A DNA stretch of 64,000 nucleotides from NCBI RefSeq assembly GCF_015690355.1, contig NZ_JADPRT010000010.1:62001-126000 (forward strand), given 5' to 3'. A program made the translations under genes and the position numbers. The notes beneath the pieces are model-generated. The model did no database searches, was not told the DNA's origin, and was given only the letters and a program-made list of their open reading frames with translations. Position 1 is the first letter of the stretch; the number at the start of each line of letters is the position of its first letter. Origin of the DNA: Streptacidiphilus fuscans. GTDB taxonomy: Bacteria; Actinomycetota; Actinomycetes; Streptomycetales; Streptomycetaceae. Shown piece after piece: positions 25,390 through 34,125 of the stretch.

Positions 25390-26022
25390 ATGTCGAATCT
25401 GGGACGCCGTGAGCGCCTGCTGCTGGCTGATCTGCTGGAGAGCGTCGGCCCCGACGCCCCGACGCTGTGCGAGGGGTGGAACACTGCCGACCTCGCCGCG
25501 CACGTGGTCGTCCGGGAGCGACGGCCGGACGCCGCGGGCGGGATTCTGCTGAAGCCCCTGGCCGCGCGGTTGGAGCGGGTGCGCACCGAGTACGTGGCCA
25601 AGCCGTACGCCGAGCTGGTCGAGGCGATCCGGGTGGGGCCGCCCGTCTACTCGCCGTTCCGGCTGCCGGGCGCGGAGGACGCCGGCAACACCATGGAGTT
25701 CTTCGTCCACAGCGAGGACGTGCGCCGTGCCCAACCCGACTGGTCGGCACGGGTGTTGGACGAGGAGCTGAGCGAGGCGCTGTGGAAGCGGACCAGCGGG
25801 ATGGCGCGGCTGAACGGGCGCCGCTCCCCGGTCGGCCTGGTGCTTCGCCGTCCGGACGGGCAGACCGCGGTGGCGAAGAAGGGCGCGCCGGTGGTGACCG
25901 TGACCGGTGAGCCGGGCGAGCTGGTGATGTTCATCATGGGCCGTCAGGCCCAGGCGCACGTCGAGTTCGACGGCGACGAGGAGGCCGTGGCCACGGTCAT
26001 GGCGGCGAAGTTCGGGATCTAG
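25390..26022 (+). CDS. TIGR03085 family protein (mycothiol-dependent maleylpyruvate isomerase-like)
   Basis: A 210-residue protein of the DinB/maleylpyruvate-isomerase superfamily, TIGR03085 branch. The pattern LCEGWNTADLAAHVVVRERRPD gives the first metal-site His, and NTMEFFVHSEDVRRAQ the second His/Glu set. Members are metal proteins, some mycothiol-dependent; the substrate here is unknown. TACCCT ends six bases before the ATG, consistent with another leaderless mRNA. Its 3' end overlaps the convergent PucR gene by 26 bp. Confidence 0.85.
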   Translation: MSNLGRRERLLLADLLESVGPDAPTLCEGWNTADLAAHVVVRERRPDAAGGILLKPLAARLERVRTEYVAKPYAELVEAIRVGPPVYSPFRLPGAEDAGNTMEFFVHSEDVRRAQPDWSARVLDEELSEALWKRTSGMARLNGRRSPVGLVLRRPDGQTAVAKKGAPVVTVTGEPGELVMFIMGRQAQAHVEFDGDEEAVATVMAAKFGI

Positions 26023-27250
26023 ACGTTCGGGATCCAGGTGTTTGGGATCTCAGCGCGATCTCCAGCTCGAACCGGGAGTCGGGATCGGCGAGCGCCGGGC
26101 CGAACAGGCGCTGGACCTGGTGCAGGCGTTGCCGCGCGGTCTGCGGGTGGATCCCCAGCCGCGCGGCGACCTCGGGTGCACTGCCGCGGTTGGTCTGGAG
26201 CCATGCCAGCAGCGTCTCGGCCAGGCGCTGACGCTGCTTGGGCGTCAGCCCTTCGAGCGGCTGGAGCCGCCGGGCCGCGATCAGCCGGACCAGCGGCCCG
26301 TCGGCGAGCAGCAGCAGGTCGGACAGGTGCGCGTCGCAGACGACCGGTGTCGGAACCGTGTCCGCGACGGCGGCCGACCGCAGCGCCCGCGCCCAGCGGA
26401 GCGAGTCCGCGGCCTGCTCGGGCGGGACAGTGGGGCCGATGACCGCGCCGCGGGCGGCCAGCAGCGCCTGAACCTCGGGGTCGCGCAGTTGGAGTGACGG
26501 CTCCGGCACGACCAGGAAAGGTGCCGGTCCGTCGAGTTCGGCCAGGACCACCTCCGGCAGTGCGTGCCTTCGCGGTCCGCCGGGTCTGCTGGTCGCGGCC
26601 CCTTGGGGTGGGTCCGGCGCGAGGGCCACCGCGCAGAGATTCCACGGCAGCGGCCAGTCGGCGAGCTCCGCCGCGGCCTCCAGGTCCTTCAGGTGCCCGC
26701 CGTCCGCACCGCCCGCGCCGTCCGCGGCCCCGCCACCGCGCGCCAGCAGGGCGAGCAACTGGGAACGGGCGCGGCCGAGTTCGCCCGCCTCGTCGGCCTG
26801 GGCACGGGCGTAGCCGCGGACCGAGGCGGCGGCGAGCTCGTCGATGTGCGCGAAGATCGCCTCGGCCAGCAGCACCAGCAGTTCGGTGCCGAGCCCGGCC
26901 CGCCGGGCGATCCGGGCGTAGCGGCGCCAGGCGACGCGTGCGCCCAGCCGGTAGGCGGCCTGCAACGCGTCCAGACTGCGGCCCTCGGCGAGCTCGCCAC
27001 GACCCAGCGCGCGGTAGACGCGCATGCGTTCGGGATTGTCGTGCCGAGCGCCCTCGATCAGGTCGGTGAATTCAGCGAGCGCGGTCTCGACGCCGTGCTG
27101 GATTCCCGCGCCGAATTTCCCGGAAAGCGGCCGGGAGAATTCGGGCACTTGTTGCCTGATCTCCCTGATGATTTCCGCAGCGATGGTCCGCTGTTCCTTG
27201 CGCAGTTCGGCGGCCAGCGATCTGGGCAACGCTCTCCACGGCTCGCTCAA
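25997..27250 (-). CDS. PucR/CdaR-family transcriptional regulator
   Basis: A 417-residue regulator. Residues about 15-130 look like an RsbRD-type N-terminal sensor, the middle (about 190-310) is the GGDEF-like PucR region, and the C-terminus (about 340-400) holds the PucR helix-turn-helix (VAARLGIHPQTARQRLHQVQRLFG). The family senses nitrogen or lipid-derived metabolites. It is divergent from the secreted lipase gene with a 247-bp gap, so the lipase is a plausible target. Confidence 0.88.
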   Translation of the reverse strand: MSEPWRALPRSLAAELRKEQRTIAAEIIREIRQQVPEFSRPLSGKFGAGIQHGVETALAEFTDLIEGARHDNPERMRVYRALGRGELAEGRSLDALQAAYRLGARVAWRRYARIARRAGLGTELLVLLAEAIFAHIDELAAASVRGYARAQADEAGELGRARSQLLALLARGGGAADGAGGADGGHLKDLEAAAELADWPLPWNLCAVALAPDPPQGAATSRPGGPRRHALPEVVLAELDGPAPFLVVPEPSLQLRDPEVQALLAARGAVIGPTVPPEQAADSLRWARALRSAAVADTVPTPVVCDAHLSDLLLLADGPLVRLIAARRLQPLEGLTPKQRQRLAETLLAWLQTNRGSAPEVAARLGIHPQTARQRLHQVQRLFGPALADPDSRFELEIALRSQTPGSRTSRSRTSPP

Positions 27251-27412
27251 GCCTGCTCCCTCCTACGCTACTCGCCAGTATGCGGCGAGGTTACCGGCGG
27301 GTCAATAGGGATGCACCTGCTGGTTCCGCTCTGTTACGTGAGCGTTTCCTGGCAGGCGGGGACGCGTTCCCGGCAGTTCCGCTCATCATTCGCTTTCACA
27401 CCGTCATTCTTC

Positions 27413-27441
27413 TTGACCGCCCCTCCCTGATTTCCTAGCAT
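27413..27441 (+). promoter_or_regulatory. Vegetative promoter for lipase gene
   Basis: TTGACC (27413-27418), a 17-bp spacer and TAGCAT (27436-27441) match the HrdB-type consensus well. It predicts a transcript starting near 27448 with a leader of about 50 bases. Confidence 0.65.
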
Positions 27442-27497
27442 CCTCGCCGAAATCCACCCGAAATTCTCGGACGAACGAGTCGAGGACGGAGACTCCC

Positions 27498-28430
27498 ATG
27501 CGCAGAAGAACACTCGCGGTGGTCGTCGCGGCGGCCGGAATCACGGCTTTCGCAGCACAACCGGCGTCCGCCGCCTGGTATCCGGTGGACTACCACTTCA
27601 ACATCGGATTCACGGCCGGCTTCTTCGCCCCCGGCAGCGCCCCGGCCGGAGCGAACGACTGGAGCTGCAAGCCCAGCGCCGCCCACCCGGACCCGGTGGT
27701 CCTGGTGCACGGGACGCTGGAGAACATGAACGACAACTGGGGCGGCGCCTCGCCGCTGCTGGTCGACAACGGCTACTGCGTCTTCGCCTTCAACTACGGC
27801 GGACCCAGCGCCTCCTCGCCGATCCAGGGCACCGGCACGATCGAGGGCGGGGCCGCCCAGCTGTCGTCCTTCGTGGACCAGGTGCTGGCCGCCACCGGCG
27901 CAGCCCAGGTCGACCTGGTCGGCCACTCCCAGGGCGGCATGATGCCGCGTTACTACATCAAGAACCTCGGCGGCGCGGCCAAGGTCGCCAAGCTGGTGGC
28001 GCTCTCGCCCTCCAACAACGGCACCACGCTCGACGGCATCACCCAGCTCGCACAGCAGCTGAACATCCTGGAACCCGCCAACGGCCTGCTGAGCGCGGCG
28101 TGCGCGGCGTGCGTCGAACAGGAGGTCGGCTCGCCGTTCCTGACCGCGCTGAACGCGGGCGGTGAGACCGTGCCGGGGATCGACTACACCGTCATCGGCA
28201 CCAAGGACGACGAGGTGGTCACCCCCTACACCAACGCGTTCCTGCCCGCCGCGCCGAACGTCACGAACATCACCGTCCAGGGCCAGTGCTCGCTGGACCA
28301 GTCCGACCACCTGGAGATCGGCTACGACCCGGTGGCGCTGACCGACATGCTCAACGCCCTCGACCCGGCCCACCCGCAGCCGGTCCCGTGCGAGGTCGTG
28401 CTCCCGGTCACCGGGCCCCTGATCGGCTAG
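27498..28430 (+). CDS. Secreted lipase/esterase (alpha/beta hydrolase, lipase class 2 type)
   Basis: A 310-residue exported hydrolase. The signal peptide ends near residue 28 (ASA-A). The nucleophile elbow is GHSQGG (Ser about 143), the oxyanion-hole region HGTLENM comes earlier (about 74-80), and a histidine in SDHLEIGYDP (about 275) can complete the triad. Several cysteines support extracellular disulfides. It cleaves lipid or ester substrates outside the cell. GGACGGAG lies before the ATG. It is probably regulated by the divergent PucR protein. Confidence 0.92.
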   Translation: MRRRTLAVVVAAAGITAFAAQPASAAWYPVDYHFNIGFTAGFFAPGSAPAGANDWSCKPSAAHPDPVVLVHGTLENMNDNWGGASPLLVDNGYCVFAFNYGGPSASSPIQGTGTIEGGAAQLSSFVDQVLAATGAAQVDLVGHSQGGMMPRYYIKNLGGAAKVAKLVALSPSNNGTTLDGITQLAQQLNILEPANGLLSAACAACVEQEVGSPFLTALNAGGETVPGIDYTVIGTKDDEVVTPYTNAFLPAAPNVTNITVQGQCSLDQSDHLEIGYDPVALTDMLNALDPAHPQPVPCEVVLPVTGPLIG

Positions 28431-28447
28431 GGTCCAGCGGCCGGCGG

Positions 28448-30706
28448 CTAGGAGTCCTTCGGGGGCTGTGCGGTCGCCTGGTGGAGTGCCGCCTCACCCT
28501 CGGTGTCGAGGTGCGGCAGCAGCCGGTCCAACCACCGGGGTACCCACCAGGCGTGCCGTCCGAGCAGCGTCATCACGGCCGGGACCAGCAGCAGCCGGAC
28601 CACGGTGGCGTCCACCAGGACGCTGACGGCGAGGCCCAGGCCGAGCATCTTGACCACGATGTTGTCGCTCAGGATGAAGGCCGCGAAAACGCTGAACATG
28701 ATCAGCGCCGCACAGGTGATCACCCGTGCGGTGATCTCCAAGCCGTAGGCGACGCTGTCCTCGGCCCGTTGGGTCCGGATCCACGCCTCGTGGACGCGGG
28801 AGAGCAGGAAGATCTCGTAGTCCATGCTCAGGCCGAAGATGATGGCGAACATCATCATCGGCACGTAGCTCTCGATCGGCACCTTCCCGGCGACGCCCAG
28901 CGCCGAGCCGCCCCATCCCCACTGGAAGACCGCGACCACCACACCGTAGGAGGCGCCGATCGAGAAGAGGTTCAGCACGGCCGCCTTGAGCGCGACCAGG
29001 ATGCCTCGGAAGACCGCGAGGATGATCAGGAACGCCAGCGCGACCACGACCACGATGATCAGCAGCAGCCTGGAACTGATGATCTCGGTGAAGTCCTGCT
29101 GCGCGGCGGTCACCCCGGTCACGTAGGTCGTGGCCGGCGTCCCGCTGGCGCCCTGCGGCAGCGAGACGTCCTTCAGGTGGTTGAACAGCTGGGTGGTGAC
29201 CGCGTCCTGCGGCCGCCCGGTGGAGATCGCCGTGCCGGTCAGCACATTGCCGTTGCTGGTGGGCTGGAGCGGGCTGACACTGGCCGCGTCCGGGACGCCG
29301 GTCAGCGCCTTCTGCATGTTGGCGGCGAGCGTGGACCGCTGGCTCGACGGCACCGAGGTCTGGTCGATCACCAGGGTGAACGGCCCGTTGGCGCCCGGAC
29401 CGAAGCCCTGGCTGATCAGGTCGAAGGCGCGGCGGTCGGTGAAGGAGGTCGGGTCCGCGCCGTCGTCGATATGGTCGAGCCGGATCGAGAAGAGCGGGAT
29501 CGCCAGAACCCCGAGCACCACCACGCCCGCCGCAAGGAACCACAACGGGCGGCGCTCGACGCGCTTGGCGTAGCGGTGCCAGAAGCCGTGCTGCTCCTCC
29601 TCGGCCTTCTCGGCCTTCGCCCCGGCGGCCTCTCCGGCCACCGGGCCGCCCTCGGCCACGGGGGTCTTCAGGCAGAACCGGTCGATCCGACGCCCGATCA
29701 ACCCGGCCAGCGCCGGGACCAGGGTGAGTGCGCCGACCACGGCGGTGATCACCGTGATCGCGGCCGCGATGCCGAGACGGCCGATGAAGCTGAGACCCGA
29801 CACGTACAGGCCGGCCAAGGCCACGATGACGGTGCAGCCCGAGACCAGGACCGCGCGCCCGCTCGTGGTGACGGCGATACCCGCCGCGACGTGGGGTTCC
29901 ACCCGGTCCATGATCAGCTGTCGGAAGCGGGTGATCAGGAACAGCGCGTAGTCGATGCCCACGCCGAGGCCGATCATGGTGGCCAGGGTCGGCGAGACGC
30001 TGGCGAAGTCGATGGCGGCCGCGAGCAGACTGAGGCAGCTGAGCCCCACGATCACGCTGATCAGGGCCGTCACCAGCGGCAGACCGGCCGCGATCAGGCT
30101 GCCGAAGCCGACGACCAGGACCACGATCGCCACCGCGAAGCCGATCGCCTCGCTGGTCAGGTCCTTCGTGTGCGGCCTGGCCGCCTCCCCCAGCGGTCCG
30201 CCGTACTCGACCTCCACACCGGCCGAGCGCAGCGGCGCGACGGCCGCGTCAACCCCGTTCAGGTAGTCCGTCCCCAGCGCGGTGGGGTTCTTGTCGAAGC
30301 GGACGGTGATGTAGCCGATCGTGCCGTTCTTGGACAGTGCGCCGGTCTGGGTCGTGGTACCGGAGGAGCTCGTCTGCGGCAGCGGGTTCTGCACCGACAG
30401 CACGTGGTCCAGCTTCTGCAACGAGGCGACCGCCTGGTTCACCTGGGTGGTGAAGTCCGTCAGCGGCTTGGCGTCGTACATCACGACCGTCCCGCTGGTG
30501 CCGCCGATGCTCGGGGCGTTCGCCTGGAGGACGTTCGCACCCTTCTGCGACTGGCTGTCAGGGAGGTTGAAGTCGTCGGAGTACGTGCCCCCGAAGCTGT
30601 TCTGCAGGCCGTGGAGCACGCCCAGGACCACCAGCCACATGACGATCACGACGATCGCGTGACGAGCGCACCATTCACCGAGGCGTTGCAGGATACCTTT
30701 CCGCAC
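28448..30706 (-). CDS. MMPL-family RND transporter
   Basis: A 752-residue membrane protein with the two-fold MMPL layout: membrane segment 1, a large extracytoplasmic loop (about 45-180), five membrane segments, then a second half with the same plan. The GDSL-free motif GLGVGIDYALFLITRFR and FGLSMDYEIFLLSRVHE carry the proton-relay Asp-Tyr pairs typical of MmpL proteins. The family exports lipids, glycolipids or drugs; substrate unknown. It starts from a GTG just below the hisF terminator hairpin and is likely a separate unit. Confidence 0.93.
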   Translation of the reverse strand: MRKGILQRLGEWCARHAIVVIVMWLVVLGVLHGLQNSFGGTYSDDFNLPDSQSQKGANVLQANAPSIGGTSGTVVMYDAKPLTDFTTQVNQAVASLQKLDHVLSVQNPLPQTSSSGTTTQTGALSKNGTIGYITVRFDKNPTALGTDYLNGVDAAVAPLRSAGVEVEYGGPLGEAARPHTKDLTSEAIGFAVAIVVLVVGFGSLIAAGLPLVTALISVIVGLSCLSLLAAAIDFASVSPTLATMIGLGVGIDYALFLITRFRQLIMDRVEPHVAAGIAVTTSGRAVLVSGCTVIVALAGLYVSGLSFIGRLGIAAAITVITAVVGALTLVPALAGLIGRRIDRFCLKTPVAEGGPVAGEAAGAKAEKAEEEQHGFWHRYAKRVERRPLWFLAAGVVVLGVLAIPLFSIRLDHIDDGADPTSFTDRRAFDLISQGFGPGANGPFTLVIDQTSVPSSQRSTLAANMQKALTGVPDAASVSPLQPTSNGNVLTGTAISTGRPQDAVTTQLFNHLKDVSLPQGASGTPATTYVTGVTAAQQDFTEIISSRLLLIIVVVVALAFLIILAVFRGILVALKAAVLNLFSIGASYGVVVAVFQWGWGGSALGVAGKVPIESYVPMMMFAIIFGLSMDYEIFLLSRVHEAWIRTQRAEDSVAYGLEITARVITCAALIMFSVFAAFILSDNIVVKMLGLGLAVSVLVDATVVRLLLVPAVMTLLGRHAWWVPRWLDRLLPHLDTEGEAALHQATAQPPKDS

Positions 30707-30754
30707 ACGCTCAGTATCAGAGCGTCACCAGCAGGGCCGGCAACCCGAGCGCGT

Positions 30755-30784
30755 CCGTTCGGATGCCGCGTCAGAGCCGAACGG
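30755..30784 (-). terminator. Hairpin at end of his operon
   Basis: CCGTTCGG (30755-30762) pairs with CCGAACGG (30777-30784); the hisF stop codon lies in the loop. It separates hisF from the MMPL gene. Confidence 0.6.
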
Positions 30785-31544
30785 GGTGCCCGTCCTCCTG
30801 AAGGGACTGCTTGACCTCAGCGATCGTCAGATCGCCGAAGTGGAAGACACTGGCCGCCAGCACCGCGTCCGCGCCCGCCGTGACCGCCGGGGCGAAGTCC
30901 GCGAGCTTGCCCGCGCCGCCGCTGGCGATGACCGGGACGGAGACGGCCTTGCGCACCGCCGTGATCATCTCCAGGTCGTAGCCGTCCTTGGTGCCGTCGG
31001 CGTCCATCGAGTTCAGCAGGATCTCGCCCGCGCCCAGCTCGGCCGCCCGGGTCGCCCACTCGACCGCGTCGAGGCCGGTGCCGGTGCGACCGCCGTGCGT
31101 GGTGACCTCGAAGCCGCTCGCCGTCTCGGTGCCCGCAGGCGTCCGCCGGGCGTCGACGGAGAGCACCAGCACCTGGCGGCCGAAGCGCTGCGCGATCTCG
31201 CGGATCAGCTCCGGCCGGGCGATGGCGGCGGTGTTGACGCCGACCTTGTCCGCGCCCGCGCGCAGCAGCTTGTCGACGTCGTCGACGGTGCGGACGCCGC
31301 CGCCGACGGTCAGCGGGATGAAGACCTGCTCCGCCGTGCGGCGCACGATGTCGTAGGTGGTCTCCCGGTCGCCCGAGGAGGCGGTGATGTCCAGGAACGT
31401 CAACTCGTCGGCGCCCTGGGCGTCGTAGAGCTTGGCCAGCTCGACCGGGTCGCCCGCGTCGCGCAGGTTCTGGAAGTTGACGCCCTTGACCACCCGACCG
31501 GCGTCGACGTCCAGGCAGGGGATCACGCGGACCGCGAGGGTCAT
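30771..31544 (-). CDS. hisF: Imidazole glycerol phosphate synthase, cyclase subunit
   Basis: HisF, 257 residues, a TIM barrel that uses ammonia from HisH to make imidazole glycerol phosphate and AICAR. Catalytic Asp12 (IPCLDVDAGRVVKG) and the second Asp in LNSMDADGTKDGYD (about 135) are present. Its ATG overlaps the Rid-family stop by one base (TGATG). Last gene of the his operon. Confidence 0.97.
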   Translation of the reverse strand: MTLAVRVIPCLDVDAGRVVKGVNFQNLRDAGDPVELAKLYDAQGADELTFLDITASSGDRETTYDIVRRTAEQVFIPLTVGGGVRTVDDVDKLLRAGADKVGVNTAAIARPELIREIAQRFGRQVLVLSVDARRTPAGTETASGFEVTTHGGRTGTGLDAVEWATRAAELGAGEILLNSMDADGTKDGYDLEMITAVRKAVSVPVIASGGAGKLADFAPAVTAGADAVLAASVFHFGDLTIAEVKQSLQEDGHPVRL

Positions 31545-31948
31545 CAGGGAAGCTCCATGTTCTTCTTGTACGCGTCGACCTCGACCTCGACGCTCATGCG
31601 CGAGTCGAGCAGGGCGCTGACGACGACGATCGTGCAGGCCGGCCGGACGTCCGCCAGGATGTCCCGGTGGGCCCGGCCGACCTCGTCGGTGTCACGGGCG
31701 TGGGTGACGTAGAGACGGGTGCGGACCACGTCCGCCTTGCCGAGGCCGAAGCGGGAGATCGCGTCCAGGGCGACCCCGAAGGCGGCCACGGTCTGGTCGT
31801 AGGGGGAGCCCTCGAACCGGACCGAGCCGTCGTCCCAGGCGGTGCAGCCCGAGACGAAGACGAAGTCCCCTATGGCGACGGCGCGTGTGAAACCGTACTG
31901 GTCCTCCCAGGGGGAGTAGCCCCCCACGTGCCGCCGATCCTGCGTCAT
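31544..31948 (-). CDS. Rid-family (YjgF/UK114-like) protein
   Basis: A 134-residue Rid-fold protein. The C-terminal signature reads RPACTIVVVSALLDSRMSVEVEVDA: where enamine/imine deaminases of the RidA type have PAR, this one has PAC, so the key Arg is missing and classical RidA activity is doubtful. Start chosen at the ATG 31948, which follows GGAGGGCG; the frame runs further upstream inside priA. Its place between priA and hisF suggests a role in handling reactive intermediates of histidine synthesis, but this is inference. Confidence 0.82.
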   Translation of the reverse strand: MTQDRRHVGGYSPWEDQYGFTRAVAIGDFVFVSGCTAWDDGSVRFEGSPYDQTVAAFGVALDAISRFGLGKADVVRTRLYVTHARDTDEVGRAHRDILADVRPACTIVVVSALLDSRMSVEVEVDAYKKNMELP

Positions 31949-31967
31949 CCCGCGCCCTCCATCGGTG

Positions 31968-32705
31968 TCAGGACACTGCTGCCAGCGCCTCTTCGAGCGT
32001 GAACGCCTGCGCGTAGAGGGCCTTGCCCACGATGGCCCCCTCCACACCTTCGGGCACCAGCGTCGCGATGTCACGCAGGTCCTGCAGCGAGGACACGCCG
32101 CCCGAGGCGACGACGGCCCGGTCGGTGGCGGCGCAGACGTTGCGCAGCAGCTGGAGGTTGGGACCGGTCAGCGTGCCGTCCTTGTCGACGTCGGTGACGA
32201 CGTAGCGGGCACAGCCCTCGGCGTCCAGGCGGGCCAGCGCCTCGTAGAGGTCGCCGCCCTCGCTGGTCCAGCCGCGACCGCGCAGCGTGGTGCCGACCAC
32301 GTCGAGGCCGACGGCGATCTTGTCGCCGTACTCGGCGATGACCTTCGCCACCCACTCCGGGGACTCCAGCGCGGCGGTGCCGAGGTTGACCCGGGCGCAG
32401 CCGGTCGACAGCGCGGCGCGCAGCGAGTCGTCGTCCCGGATGCCGCCGGAGAGCTCGACCTTGACGTCGAGTCGGCCGGTGACCTCGGCCAGCATCGCCC
32501 GGTTGTCGCCGGTGCCGAAGGCAGCGTCCAGGTCGACCAGGTGGATCCACTCGGCGCCGGCCTGCTGCCACGCGAGCGCGGCGGCGAGCGGCTCCCCGTA
32601 GGAGGTCTCCGAGCCGGACGCGCCCTTGACCAGGCGGACCGCCTGGCCGTCACGGACGTCGACGGCGGGGAGGAGGACGAGCTTGTTCGTGGCGGGGGTG
32701 GTCAC
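31968..32705 (-). CDS. priA: Bifunctional HisA/TrpF isomerase PriA
   Basis: PriA, 245 residues, a TIM barrel of the HisA family. In actinobacteria lacking trpF it isomerises both ProFAR (histidine) and PRA (tryptophan). The general acid/base Asp16 (LLPAVDVRDG) and the second Asp in VTDVDKDGTL (about 172) are present. No separate trpF is seen in this window, which fits the dual role. It overlaps hisH by 4 bp. Confidence 0.95.
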   Translation of the reverse strand: MTTPATNKLVLLPAVDVRDGQAVRLVKGASGSETSYGEPLAAALAWQQAGAEWIHLVDLDAAFGTGDNRAMLAEVTGRLDVKVELSGGIRDDDSLRAALSTGCARVNLGTAALESPEWVAKVIAEYGDKIAVGLDVVGTTLRGRGWTSEGGDLYEALARLDAEGCARYVVTDVDKDGTLTGPNLQLLRNVCAATDRAVVASGGVSSLQDLRDIATLVPEGVEGAIVGKALYAQAFTLEEALAAVS

Positions 32706-33337
32706 AGCGTGTCGATCCAGTTCTTGAGCAGGGCGGCGCCGGCGTCGCCGGACTTCTCGGGGTGGAACTGCGTGGCGGAGAGCGGGCCGTTCTCCACGGC
32801 GGCGACGAACGGCTCTCCGTGCTCGGCCCAGGTGACCAGCGGCGGGCGCAGCTGCTCGATCGGCGACAGCTCCCAGTTGCGCACACCGTAGGAGTGCACG
32901 AAGTAGTAGCGGGCGTCACCCGGCAGACCGGCGAAGAGCCGGGTGCCCTCGGCCGGGTCGACGGTGTTCCAGCCCATGTGCGGCACGACGGGCGCGCGCA
33001 GCGGCTCGACCGTGCCGGGCCACTCGTCGCAGCCCTCGGTCTCGATGCCGTGCTCGACGCCGCGGGCGAAGAGGATCTGCATCCCCACGCAGATCCCGAG
33101 CACCGGGCGGCCACCGGCCAGGCGGCGGCCGATGATCCTGTCTCCCTTGACGGCCTTGAGGCCGTCCATGCAGGCGGCGAAGGCGCCCACACCGGGGACC
33201 AGCAGGCCGTCGGCGGAAAGCGCCTCGTCGAAGTCGGAGGTGATCACGGCCTCCGCGCCGACGCGCGCAAGGGCGCGCTGGGCGGAGCGGACGTTGCCGG
33301 AGCCGTAGTCGAGGACGACCACGCTCTTGGCGGTCAT
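32702..33337 (-). CDS. hisH: Imidazole glycerol phosphate synthase, glutaminase subunit
   Basis: HisH, 211 residues, a class I glutamine amidotransferase feeding ammonia to HisF. The catalytic Cys83 is in GICVGMQ, and the His-Glu pair in TQFHPEKSG (about 193-199). The PGVGAF oxyanion loop (49-54) is intact. It overlaps priA at its 3' end and lies 28 bp after the 50-residue membrane protein gene. Confidence 0.96.
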   Translation of the reverse strand: MTAKSVVVLDYGSGNVRSAQRALARVGAEAVITSDFDEALSADGLLVPGVGAFAACMDGLKAVKGDRIIGRRLAGGRPVLGICVGMQILFARGVEHGIETEGCDEWPGTVEPLRAPVVPHMGWNTVDPAEGTRLFAGLPGDARYYFVHSYGVRNWELSPIEQLRPPLVTWAEHGEPFVAAVENGPLSATQFHPEKSGDAGAALLKNWIDTL

Positions 33338-33365
33338 GGCAGGGGTCCCTTCCGGGTCGAACGGG

Positions 33366-33518
33366 TCAGATGCGCAGGATGCCTGCGGCCAGGCTCATGG
33401 CACCGCAGAGGGCGAGCAGCACGATGACGCCCTTGGGCAGCTTCTGCTTCCAGAAGGAGTACGCGCCGCCACAGAGGAACAGGCCGAGGAAGATCAGAAC
33501 ATAGGTGGTGCCGCTCAC
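33366..33518 (-). CDS. 50-residue membrane microprotein in his operon
   Basis: A 50-codon gene between hisB and hisH. The GTG start overlaps the hisB stop by 4 bp (GTGA), so it is translationally coupled. The product has two membrane segments (about 6-21 and 30-47) joined by a short basic loop (WKQKLPKG), and Cys16 and Cys38. Nothing but position links it to histidine synthesis. The precise overlap, intact frame and typical codon use argue that it is real. Function unknown. Confidence 0.8.
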   Translation of the reverse strand: MSGTTYVLIFLGLFLCGGAYSFWKQKLPKGVIVLLALCGAMSLAAGILRI

Positions 33519-34123
33519 AGTGCGCCCTTGGTCGACGGGATGATGCCCGCCGCGCGGGGGTCCAGTTCGGAGGCGTAGCGCAGTGCGCGCGCCAGCGCCT
33601 TGAACTGTGCCTCGACGATGTGGTGGGCGTTACGCCCATACGGTACGTGGACGTGGAGCGCGACCTGCGCCTGGGCCACGAAGGACTCCAGGATGTGCCG
33701 GGTCATGGTGGTGTCGTAGGAGCCGATCATGGGCGCCATGCCCTCGGGCTCGCGGTGCACCAGGTACGGACGGCCGGACAGGTCGACGGTGACCTGCGCC
33801 AGGGACTCGTCCAGCGGCACGGACGCGTCGGCGAAGCGGCGGATGCCGACCTTGTCGCCGAGCGCCTGGCGGAACGCGGCACCCAGGGCCAGCGAGGTGT
33901 CCTCGATGGTGTGGTGGGTGTCGATGTGCAGGTCGCCGTCGGTCTTCACGGTGAGGTCGAAGAAGCCGTGGCGGCCGAGCTGGTCGAGCATGTGGTCGTA
34001 GAAGCCGACGCCGGTGGAGATGTCGGTCCGACCGGTTCCGTCCAGGTCTATCTCGACCTTGACGGAGGTCTCCTTGGTGGTGCGCTCGACGCGGCCGACG
34101 CGGTGCTGGTCGCTGTGGGACAT
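33515..34123 (-). CDS. hisB: Imidazoleglycerol-phosphate dehydratase
   Basis: HisB, 202 residues, the monofunctional dehydratase without the phosphatase domain of enterics. The duplicated metal-binding motifs DTHHTIED and NAHHIVEAQFKAL are intact. The ATG at 34123 lies two bases after the hisC stop; the open frame extends further inside hisC but without support. It is coupled to the downstream microprotein gene. Confidence 0.97.
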   Translation of the reverse strand: MSHSDQHRVGRVERTTKETSVKVEIDLDGTGRTDISTGVGFYDHMLDQLGRHGFFDLTVKTDGDLHIDTHHTIEDTSLALGAAFRQALGDKVGIRRFADASVPLDESLAQVTVDLSGRPYLVHREPEGMAPMIGSYDTTMTRHILESFVAQAQVALHVHVPYGRNAHHIVEAQFKALARALRYASELDPRAAGIIPSTKGAL

Positions 34124-34125
34124 GG

